From Moringa oleifera (lineage: Eukaryota > Streptophyta > Magnoliopsida > Brassicales > Moringaceae), in assembly GCA_021397835.1 (NCBI GenBank), contig JAJFZO010000724.1, positions 310,001 to 374,000 of the forward strand: a stretch of DNA of 64,000 bases. Reading direction: 5' to 3'. Under the pieces are notes generated by a model. That model made no database searches and was not told where the DNA came from. It worked only from the letters and a program-made list of their open reading frames with translations. Below, in pieces: positions 11,616-22,200 of this stretch. A program made the position numbers and the translations under genes. How positions within the stretch are numbered: the stretch's first letter is position 1; each line of letters begins with the position of its first letter.

Positions 11616-12112
11616 GGTGGGGGGTTGAGATGTCGGCTGCGTTGCCGGCGGGGATGGTGCAGTTTTCGTTTAATGAGCTAAAAACTCTTTCTGGTGGGTT
11701 GTTGGTTTTTCCCTTACTTTTCTCCTGGTGAGAAGGCCTTGCGGGAGGAAAATAGGAGATGGAGAGGGATGGAAGGTAACACAGATGCTATCCAGAGGCA
11801 GAGAGATCCGGGGATTCGGTTGTGGCTGTATGACTTTTTTAAGGTATGATGAGATGGTGATAGTTGGCAATGAAAACAGAACTATGACCCAGTTTCATTT
11901 CATGGTTTTGCTAAAATTGGAATTCATTTATTTTCTGTAAATTTACTTTGATTATAAAAATATAAATAAAGGTAGGCCAGATCTACCAATCTGACTGATT
12001 TTTGTAACTAACGCATGCTAAATTGAGCAAGTGACATAGATTCAAGAAGATTTAGTAAGAATGAAGTTGAAGATTTAGTAAAATACCATACAGAACAGAA
12101 AAATCCTTGATT

Positions 12113-12148
<36 letters not shown>

Positions 12149-14239
12149 AAACAGAAAATTACTACAAACATATACCTTTGGAAGTTTTTATTGATACGGA
12201 TGTGCCAGCAGTGTGAAGAATAGCTGAAATTTTATGTGGATATTTCATCCCTTAGATACCCACTAAAATTCCTCCCAAAATTTTCCATCTCAAACAAACA
12301 AGAATCCAAATTATTATCTTGTGATGCTCAACTGGTAAGGCTTGATTGCGTGATGGAACCATCCAAGAGCTAGTCATGGCCCATGAGAATTGAGGCCAAA
12401 CCCAGGTTAGAATACTGGAATTGAAGCTGGGTTTATTAACATATTTGCTAAGGAAATTGTTCAACAAAAAGAAGCCCTGAAAAAACGTATGAAGGAACTT
12501 CCTAAGCTTAAAATCAGCTGCCCCTCACCAGCAATCAAAAGAAAAAATTCCGTTTCCCAGGTGATTATGCTTGCAGGCAGTTGTTTTCCCTTCTACTACA
12601 GAGCAACCACATTCTAGGGAAAACAGCATCGGAGGGAGGTTTAGACCACCACATTCAAATCTCATAACAGTTGACCTCAGCAAGAATGCCAGCAAGAAAT
12701 ACTGCATTTGAAGTTACTGAAAGATACGCCTAAAATGGACTGAAACACGATGCTGTTAATGAGAGAATGTTTTACACATGAATGCCCAAAGAAACAGGAG
12801 CAGAGAGCATGCTTGAAATGAAAAACATGATGGACAAAAATGGTTCCTATTGATGGCAGCTTCCTCGGATTTCCTTCAGAATATGGATATAAAGAACGTT
12901 CATCTGCAACACAACCTGAAACCAACAAGCCAGAATGACAATAAGTTGCTAAGCTATTATAAATTTTATTATTCATCATGAGATATTTATCAAAGAGAAA
13001 GACAAGATGCACTATAACCTATCTTTCTAAGTTTTACAACAACAACATATGGGTTCACTTTGAAATCAGCAACCTGTAGATTTGGAAGTCATAAGTGGAG
13101 GATGCATGCACATTTCATTGTGCTTTCAAGCAAAAACTTACTTCATAAATAGAAAACTCTTAAAGACTTACACCAACGACTATGGTGTCAAACCGACCAT
13201 GATCAAGACCAGAAGAATTTCATGGAAACTGGAGAAGGTCCAGTGCAGACAAGCAACCCAGAATGCGTGATACACAAAATACTACTTTGGGAGAAGAATA
13301 CTAGACAAGGTCCGTTATGATCCGTTATTCATACATCACACATCCCAGCATATACGAACTAACTGGATGGTGCTCCCCTCTGCATCATTCACACACAAGT
13401 CCAGACAAATGACAAACATCACCATGTAACATTCTGATCAGAATCACAGGTAAGATTTCTCAATCTATCAAAAATGGCAGCACATAACAACTATTTTCAG
13501 CAGTGACCTATGCTTAAAAACATACTTGTTACAACAACAGCAGAAGAAAGAAAACAAAATTATTCATCAGTTCTGTTTTCTTTGGCACTGAGAGAAGCTT
13601 GCAGTGCAGAAAAATTAATGTGTCCTCTAGGAACTCACTTTTGGAGTTCAGCCATAAGCTTATTGACAAAGATCAACATTGTTTCAAGGTAATAAATATC
13701 AAAAGAAACTGGGCACGGGAATTCTGAAGACACAATATGGTGTCACTGAACTAGTACCAGTAATTAAAAGAAAAGGGTAAACAAAAAAGGTTGACAATTC
13801 TGAAAATATTGATATATTGTTGTTAGATGCTTATCTCTTCGCATTTAGCATTTAAGCCTGCCAAGCCTTTGCTTGGTGTTGGAAGAAGTTCCAGATTGGC
13901 CCTCATCTATGGAGCGTAGAGGCCATATGAAATGGAAACTTAGTAATGGAATGGCAACGCTCACAGATCATAGAGGCCAGTTAAATTCATTAATAACTTC
14001 TGTACATGACAGTTTCACTCTTTGGCCACCAAGAACTAGCCAGTATAGTCTGAAATTCAAGTGCATTACTCATCCTAATTCTTGCCCTGTCTTAGTCTAA
14101 AGGGCCAAAATCTTGTCTGATAATTACATTGCTGCAAAATACCAACTACCAAGAAAAAAGAAAAAGTAACACATGCATCCACAGATCAATAATGGGAAGG
14201 GTATTTTTACCTACCTTGTCTATGCAAGGTAACAAGCAT
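11616..14239. other. LBD upstream region and MED9 3' flank
   Basis: No protein gene is recognised in these 2.6 kb. It should contain the LBD promoter (from 11616 rightwards, reading leftwards) and the MED9 3' UTR (just left of 14240). It also holds a TA repeat and a possible tRNA-like segment near 12324-12415. Short open frames show no conserved features. Confidence 0.5.
12116..12143. repeat. (TA)n microsatellite
   Basis: Uninterrupted alternating T and A of about 28 bases in AT-rich spacer. Confidence 0.9.
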
Positions 14240-15344
14240 TTAAGGCTCAGTCTGGATAACATCTTCAATAGAGTTTCTATACTTTGCAATGAGATCCCTG
14301 GCATTGGAAATAGAAAATACGCGTGAACTGAGAAATTCTTAAGAAAAAAATGCAAGAAACCAAAATTCTAGGCCACATACAAACCTCCTTTGATTCAGTA
14401 ATTGCTCACTTTCCTCTAGCTTTCTCTTCTGTCCTTCAACTGTCTACATCCAAAATCCAAAAAGTCCAAAGTCATTAAAAAAGTTAACCAACTAAAAAAG
14501 TACTACTTACATCCAAATCCATTTTATTTCCAGATACAAAAAACAATTTTAAAACAATATCGTCCTTCCTCCGTGTTACTTTTATGTGAATGTGCCCTAA
14601 AACTCAATCTGTGTAGTTAGCTATTCCATCATGTTTGGAGACATCCAAACTTACAAATGCATTAGTTGAGGACTGTAAGATTGGTCAAGAATCATGCTTT
14701 CATGTATTGAATGACAAATTTTTATATTCAAGTCAAAGATAAGTGCACAGAAACATTCACTTTTCATGTGTACTCTGGACTATGTAAGTATAAATTTCTT
14801 ATAATCTCAAGATAAAGTAGCCATTAGGAGGAACTGGCATACCATAGTCTTGGTGATAATGGATCCGGACGAGTTTAGCAGCTGCTGACACTTCTCAAAG
14901 AGGTTGTTCAATTCGTTAACCTTTTTTCCCAAATAAGAAGGGAAAAAAAAGAACAAAAATAAAGAAACTCTCAAAGTAAACAACTAAACCCACAAAACCC
15001 ATAAGAAAAGAAACCCCATATAACCCAATCAGTGTGAGGCAAGCACCACATATACCAGAATTGAAAAATGAACTAAACCCAACACAATTAACTGCGGAAA
15101 AAAAAAATGAAAAGGAGGAAAACCAATGCATCAGAGTGCTGATCTCTGGTTCCATTCTCGACAGCATCCGCTAAATTCTCCACAACCTGTAAATAAATGC
15201 ATGTATACCTCAAACATTGAAAAGCGAAAAAAAAATGTTACATAAACACAAATAAACACATACTATAGACATGCATGCATATGATAAGGATTTAATTTAC
15301 AGGTAAGAGATGGAAGTGAGAGGCAAGCGACTGGTGGTGATGGC

Positions 15345-15379
<35 letters not shown>

Positions 15380-15585
15380 AACAAACGTTGCTGTTGTTGC
15401 AACTGCTGCTGTTGATGGAACTGTTGTTGTTGCTGGAATTGTTGCTGTTGATAGTGAAATTGCTGTTGGTGTTGCTGCTGCTGTTGGAGGAAGAGATGAT
15501 CCTGATTTGAGGGTGTGGAGACGTTACTGTGGGTCTGCACGCTGGGGATCATACTCCAGCTTCCTCCTCCGGAGAAGGGATCCAT
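14240..15585 (-). CDS. MED9: Mediator complex subunit 9
   Basis: Five coding exons, read leftwards: 15585-15301, 15186-15124, 14920-14843, 14443-14385 and 14297-14240, giving 180 residues. All junctions are GT/AG and keep frame. The start MDPFSGGGSWSMIPSVQ is shared with plant MED9 (recalled At1g55080). It is followed by a long Gln/His-rich tract (about residues 33-85) and SLASHFHLLP. The conserved C-terminal helical core is VVENLADAVENGTRDQ, VNELNNLFEKCQQLLN, then GQKRKLEESEQLLNQR and RDLIAKYRNSIEDVIQ. MED9 is a middle-module subunit of Mediator, which links transcription factors to RNA polymerase II in the nucleus. The Gln tract is encoded by a nearly pure CAG run and is likely to vary in length. 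A GA-dinucleotide tract lies five bases upstream of the ATG on the coding strand. Confidence 0.95.
15345..15378. repeat. CTG/CAG trinucleotide run in MED9 exon 1
   Basis: About eleven CAG codons (coding strand) inside the MED9 Gln-rich region. The surrounding Gln codons are a CAA/CAG mixture. Confidence 0.9.
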
Positions 15586-15587
15586 TG

Positions 15588-15590
<3 letters not shown>

Positions 15591-15625
<35 letters not shown>
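15591..15625. repeat. (CT)n tract in the MED9 leader
   Basis: About 17 CT units, reading as GA on the MED9 strand, ending five bases before the MED9 start codon. It lies in the short region between MED9 and the divergent small-protein gene and may be a binding platform for GAGA-binding BPC proteins. Confidence 0.85.
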
Positions 15626-15629
<4 letters not shown>

Positions 15630-15845
15630 AACAATACAGGCATTACTGGGGAATCTTCCTGAGCGCAGTCGTTTTGTGGGACGCCACTGTTAGTAACACG
15701 TGTCAAATCATCTATGCAGAACAGCGCCTTCATTGCGAAACGACATCGTAGTTTTCCGTGAACCGAAACTCTTCAATATTGAAAGGGAGAGGGGAGCGAG
15801 GGAATCACAGAGCTCATTTGTAGTCCCGAGAGAGAAGGCAAAGCG
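15600..15845. promoter_or_regulatory. Shared divergent promoter region, MED9 (-) / small Ala-rich protein (+)
   Basis: The MED9 start codon (15585) and the inferred non-coding first exon of the 66-residue protein gene (ending at 15845 before GTGAGT) are only about 260 bases apart and point away from each other. Both promoters must therefore sit here or overlap. No clear TATA box is visible. The exact transcription starts are inferred, not seen. Confidence 0.55.
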
Positions 15846-17990
15846 GTGAGTTGTCAATAATCTGTACCTCTCGTTTCTCTCTTATTCTCCTGCACGATTG
15901 TTAGGAATGCAAACCTTACCTTTTCTTTTTTCTTTTTCCCCTTTTACTTCAATAGATCAAGTTCCTCTTATTTTGGATTTCTAGGTTCGTCTCTTGTACT
16001 TAAACTTCTTATCGGGTTCTCTTATATGTGTGCATATATATGTTCTCTTTTCTCAAGTACATCGTGAATATTTGATTTGATTGTTATTTGTTTGAATTAC
16101 TTAATTTGCAAGGTGGAAAGTATAAAACAAAGAACATGTGTTTTGTGAGTATGAAGGAAATAAAAATTATCCAATTTAAGAGAATTTGTGTTGACCTGAA
16201 ATTTTATTTGGGCTTAATTTTGAATTTTGTTACCTAAAGATTAACAGCTAATCCTTTTGTGAATTCAAACAGTGAGTTAGGGACGTTATTGAAACAGAAG
16301 TAATGTTAGAATTTGCATGCTTGGTTTTACAACATGAAAAAGGAGATCACTGGATTTGTCACAGTGCATGCTTTCTCATATCTTATATACATATATGTAA
16401 ATGCGGCTCTTCTTTTATGTCTTCAAATCATGTTGGCACCGAGTCCTGCTCCACACATTTTGTTGCGCAAATTCCTCGGTGATAGTGCAGCAAGAGGGGG
16501 AAACCTTGATATTGTTTAACTAAGTACAGGTTGGTGACAAAATGGATATCTTGATGTTTGATGGGGGCATAAGAATGTTTATAAACAATTAGAATGATTG
16601 AGAAGTTCTGCAAATGCTTACCCATAAAAGTGAAAAATTGAGTACTTTGGGCCTATTGTGATTAACCTTTTATAAAGTCTGGTTTCTGTGATTGGGCGAC
16701 AACTTGGAAGAAAGTAGGCAAAGCACACTTTTTAGGAAGAAGATTGGTCAAGAGTTCAAGTTGGAAACTGTTGGTTGCTCTCTTCCGTCCTGGGATTGTT
16801 GGCCACTGGTGGAGTTTTCAGAATTCGAAATAGAGTAAAAGGAGGGGAAAGGATACCGGTAACTTGGGACTTATGAACCTCGCATCCAGACTTGATTTTA
16901 GGAGGAAATAGGGTTGTGTTTTTAAGGGTGTAGAAAGTAGTTTGGAGTATGGAATGTGAAAAGCTTGGAACAAATATTCACAAGGGGGTATCAATTTTGT
17001 TGCTGGAACATTTCGGAGGTGGAGAAAGGGAAGGACGGTAGATGGTTTTGATGATTGAGAGAGTTAGTTCTTTGCAATGTTAAAAGGCCATCTTCTTTGA
17101 GATAAGATCTTGATAAAGAGCTAGACTTAACAAAAGAAAATGTTTTGGTTTTGCATCTTATATAAAGGCCTGGATGTCAGGAATATGGATTTTTGTTGGT
17201 AGGGATGGTTGCATTATTTTGGGACTTCAGATTTAGAAGCTGAAGGCTCAAAATCTTGAACTCATTGTGTGATGCTTTATGTGAGAACAAAATATTTGAA
17301 CCTGCAAGTGGGCTTAGCTCAAATGGTAAAATGGGTATTGCAGGTTGGAATTGATGTTTGATTGAAATCATATTAAATGAAAGTCAAATATTTGCTTTGA
17401 AACTGAATTAAGATTATAAAAGTTTGGATCTAGGGTTAGCATGGAGAGAAGTTGATATGGCTCAACATATGGTACTGCTGCAATCAGAATCCTTTATTTA
17501 TGGATGACAAGACACATAGGAGGAAAGATAGCATCAGGTTTGGACAGTCTTCATGAGTCTTCCAGTATATGGTGATATCTAGTATTCTAAATTTTCAATG
17601 AACTGAACAAAATAGATCTTGGGACTGATTTTTAAATTTTTCATGTGAATTCTCAAGTATTTGAAGCTTGTGTAGGACTGTAGATATTGTTACTTGTAAA
17701 CATTTAAATGGGAAGATCATGTTCTCCTTGAAGCTTTGCATTTGATTCAGTGAAGAAATACAGAAGTAGAGCCTTCTTTCTCTCGGTTGGAAAGTAAATA
17801 AATTGGACATTGATGTCAAGCTTTTTTTTCTTGAGGCTTTACCTACTCTTATTTTCTTATACCCTGGATGCTGATGTTGGCCGGATGGCATCAGGGCATT
17901 TATTGTAGTGAATAATACTCTAGGATGTATTTTCTGTTGTGGAAAAGAAGTCTGACTAATTTGATATAACATCAGAAACTGCAGGTACAT

Positions 17991-18191
17991 ATGGCGGTTA
18001 AACCAACTGTTGCATTAAGGGCTATTTTTGTGGGAGGTATAGCTGTATTTGCCAAAGTTGCAGGTGCCATGAAAGCTGCCGGTGGTGCTAAGCTTGGGGC
18101 TGCAGCAACTGCCATGACAGTAGCAGCTACTGCTGCTATGTCTGGGTCGAAACAGGAACAAAAGGATGCCTCCGGCCCTCCTTCAAAGTGA
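17991..18191 (+). CDS. Small Ala/Gly-rich protein of unknown function (66 aa)
   Basis: A complete 66-residue frame starting MAVKPTVALRAIFVGG. It is hydrophobic and Ala/Gly-rich from about residue 8 to 52, with GxxxG-like spacing and four evenly placed Lys residues (AKVAGAMKAAGG). It ends in a polar tail (KQEQKDASGPPSK). The start is preceded by a good acceptor (CTGCAG, 17979-17984). A matching donor (GTGAGT at 15846) near the divergent promoter suggests a non-coding first exon and a 2.1-kb leader intron (15846-17984). An AATAAA signal follows at 18372-18377. I recall similar very short proteins in other plants (possibly At3g13845, annotated only as a membrane protein), but no known function. 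It may be a small membrane protein or an amphipathic helix; the segment is weakly hydrophobic for a true transmembrane helix. Ordinary non-coding transcript is less likely, because the frame, start context and codon choice look protein-like. Confidence 0.78.
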   Translation: MAVKPTVALRAIFVGGIAVFAKVAGAMKAAGGAKLGAAATAMTVAATAAMSGSKQEQKDASGPPSK

Positions 18192-18998
18192 CTTAAACAT
18201 TCATTTACTCTTTTTTTTTTCTTTGCTTAGTTTCCCACCTTTGGTGGTGGGTTTGTATCACTCCAGGAATGAATGTAGCATAATTGGCAGTTCCCAGTGA
18301 GCTAGTTGGGAGCAGATTAGCTATGTTTGAATTGTAACTTTACCCTTAAGGAGAATATGCAAATTACTTGAAATAAAGATGACTACATTATCGATTTTGC
18401 ATTGAAGAATACTGCACCACTTTGAAGCTAGCAGGTAAGTATTTTTAACAAACCTTAAAATTTTACAGCTGCAGTGAACTTTAGATTCCACAATTCTCCA
18501 CCTGTTTCTTCAGCAGATTTCATTCTTCTAAGTGATACAAACTGCAGAAGAACAGTCAGAATGACTCCCGGATTGTGAGGAATGGTTTTCTCAAAGGTCT
18601 GAATGTTTCAAAAAGAGTTTTATGTTTCTATACAGGTCTAACTTCAAGATACCACTGATCTAACGTGAATAGATTTGTCAGTTTGCAAATGTAAGAGAGG
18701 GATGATTCATATCATACTAACCAAGATGAACAATGTTGAACATAGATAATGCTGTTTGTACAAACCAAGTAAGTTAATGTCAGCATACAACTTTGCATGT
18801 CAAATTTACATAATCTCAAACACCGTTCTTCTCCTTCCTTTACTTCTTCCTTGCCTGCTTCTTCTCCAGGCTTAGAGTATCATGTGATATATGCTTCTCT
18901 ATAGTGGACAATTGGGGCATGTATGTATTTGGCAGAAGTGCCATCACAGGAAACTATGTAAAATATCCTCAGGAAATCACCATCTGTGAGAGGGAACT
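18192..18998. other. Converging 3' UTRs
   Basis: Holds the 3' UTR of the small-protein gene (poly-A signal AATAAA at 18372) and, from the other side, the 3' UTR of BGAL17. No other gene is seen. Confidence 0.6.
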
Positions 18999-19209
18999 TC
19001 AAAACTGATGCACATTTAAGTTACTTGAATCACATACGAAGTCTGGCTGATCAACCGAATGAACCACAAGCTCAGGATTTGGGGATTCTAGCTCAAATAT
19101 GACCTGCTCAATAATAAAAATAAAAACAAAAACATTTACTGAGAAGACACACGTTTGTTTAACCAGCAACTGCATGGAAGTCTTTTTCTTTTCTTTGTTT
19201 TCTTCTTCT

Positions 19210-19245
<36 letters not shown>

Positions 19246-22200
19246 GTTAAACTAAAAAGCATATTCTTTTATTTCCTCCTTACTAGAAGCCATTGAGGTT
19301 TTAAATGTGTCTTTGGAAACGTAACCTCTGTTGTTAACATCACAGCTTTCCTTGAAACCTCATCCAAGAAGACTGAAGTGGTTAACTCTTTTCTTCCACT
19401 AAGAAACAAGATAAACAAGGACTTCCAAAGATTCAACCTATGAATCGTTTGCATTTTGTTTGGTCCAGATGGACAAAACAGACTTTTTATATCATCGACC
19501 CAACGCAATCATATGATTATGACTATAGCGGATCACAAAAAGGGAAAAGATAAAAGAAAGGTAAGAGTTAGACATGTTATACCACAGTATTTTTCCCACG
19601 CCGAAGAATTGGAGCAGGGATGTAAAGGTTGCATTGTGGTCCAAAAGACTGTAAAAACATTCAGAGCAGATTCTCAAGGAAATATATCAACAGGTGAAAT
19701 TCTATATGCCAAAGTAAAAAAGAAATGCATCAAAAACAAACTGAGAAACTCACCGGCCAATATCTTCCTATGTTAAATTCATTAACAAAAGCAACCCCTT
19801 TACCCCAACCTCTGAAAGATATGTATGTGTCCTTAATTTGGTCCACTTTGTCAATAGAAAAATGACCAGCATAAAAGGCTGGTTCCTGAGAAATGTTCTC
19901 TGCATTGCGAGCAGCTACTTTGGTCAACCCAGAATCTGTATCCTGAATTATGGAATTGATTTTGGGTGCTTCATTCAGGTTGCGTAAAGGAATTGGTATC
20001 ATCTTCCACCCGCGAAGAATTTTCCCATCTAGATATACAGAAGACAACATACCCTATGTGACAAGACCAGAAAGATCAATAGAATAACATCAGTTAGACT
20101 TACAATTTTCTACGGACTTTAACAAGAAAAAGGGAGAAGTAGAATGTGTATGAAAGTGAGCAGAAGACTTTCTCAGTAGCAAGGTAGGATTCAAGTGACA
20201 CTAATAATAAGGTAAAAGACAATTACTTAGAATCTACCTCAGAAGCAAATTTACCTTTCTGTCAAATAAGTACTGCCCATAATTTACACGACCCATGTTT
20301 TCAACCTATAACAATGTGAGGATACAAATAAAATGAGAAATATAAGATATGAAAAAGATTTGTGCTCCTGAAAGCACAAAAAATGAAGTTCATAAGTTGC
20401 GTCCTCCAATGGAAATTGAATAGAACCACTTCTATTGGCAAAAATTGATTGAAACCCCAAAACTGACAAATTAGGATGTACAAGTACTTAAAGAACAGGA
20501 ACAAGGAATTCTGTTAACAATAAAGAATGCAAAATCACACTGGGAGGTTCCTCAAAATCCATGGCCTTTGCAGTTTATTTGGTACCTTCTTAATACCGAT
20601 CAATTTGCTAATAGAAACAACGTCAAGTAGTTACCAAAATAAACAAGGTGAAGTTAGAGATGCATTTAGCATTAGGAAGATCAACTGCTTGATTTGACCA
20701 TCTCTCAACTGTACCAACATATGTTGGTCTTCCACTGCTATCTTCAGAAGGACATGAAATAAACACTTGAGCTCTATCATGCACCTGCAGTGCATAATAT
20801 TTAGAGAAGTAATAACGTTTCAGAACATTGTATTCATGTATCATAGAAAGGAAACTATTAGGCTCAGCATCAGTTAGAGGCTATACCCTAGATATGAGCA
20901 GACTGCTTCTATCTTTGTTTGCTGTTGCAGCATATTCAGATACATATAAAAGGAATCCAAACATCTGGACGTGGAGAAAGAGGAAGAAAATCATTTTAGT
21001 GATACATAAAATTTAGCAATCTTGAATTGCTATAAACAACTTAGCAATGAAACATTGAGTGAAGGGAAAAGAAGAACCATGAATTCTTACACACCTGTCC
21101 GGCAGACTCCATTGAAATTGGGTTTTCAGATTCAATTAGATCTGCAGGATCTATCATCTTGATTGAATCAAACAAAAATGATGTTTTCCGTAACAGAATC
21201 GGTCCATATCTTATCTTTTCGTTATCAGATGGAACTGAAGGGAGGGATTTCGCACTATATTTCCCTATAACTCTCCGGAGAGCTGAAAGCAGAGAACAAT
21301 TTCATGAATAAAATCCTTTGCGGGACAATCAACACTTGCAAGAGGAATTTCCAATGCTGACGTGAATTATGTGACATATCGGCCCTCTACATGACTTTGT
21401 TGTTTCACTCGGCCAGCAAGTCGAAAACCAACATATGTGCTTCAGTTAGGACAAACCGCAAAGTGGTTCTTAACGAAGAAGGAATCACACAAAAATGTAA
21501 GAACAAGATCGTACCATGGAATTTTGCATTGTCTACGTCACCACATTCCTTAATTGGAGCATCCTGGGGAAAAGGAGTATTAGTTTGAAGCTAACATGGT
21601 CTTGCCATGAATTCAACATCTTCTTAGAGCAAGCAAGCTAATATTCTCCTCACATAATCATAAGAAGTGAGATCCGGCTTGTAATCTGACTCGAAAGTAC
21701 CCGTATTTGCTCCATTATAGAATCCAAAGTTTGTTCCTCCATGTGCCATCTTCAATTGAGGAAAAAAAACCGAAACATATTGTAGCATCACCATGGAAAT
21801 TCTCATTTAAAGCAGCTAACTTAGGAATTTGAAGTACATACATAAAGCACAGCAGAACCATTTTGTGACAAAATTTTTTCTAGGGCAGCTGCTGTATTTT
21901 CCGCATCCGTCTCAGCGATCTTCTCACCCCAATGTGTAAGCCAACCCGTGTAGAACTCCCTGAAACAAAAAGTATTATGGGCTTTGACTATTCGGTTGAC
22001 ATATATTAAACGTAAATTTATATGACACTTACGAGGAGAGTGGTGGTGATTTTCCTGCAGTATTGAACTTCTTTTGCAACTTAAATATAGGCCAAGGATC
22101 ATCACCAGTCGGGAAGTCAACAGCTACATATCAGAAACAGATCTTAAGCAATTATAAGGAACAAAGTCCTATATTCTCTCTTGTGAGAGAAGAGTGTACT

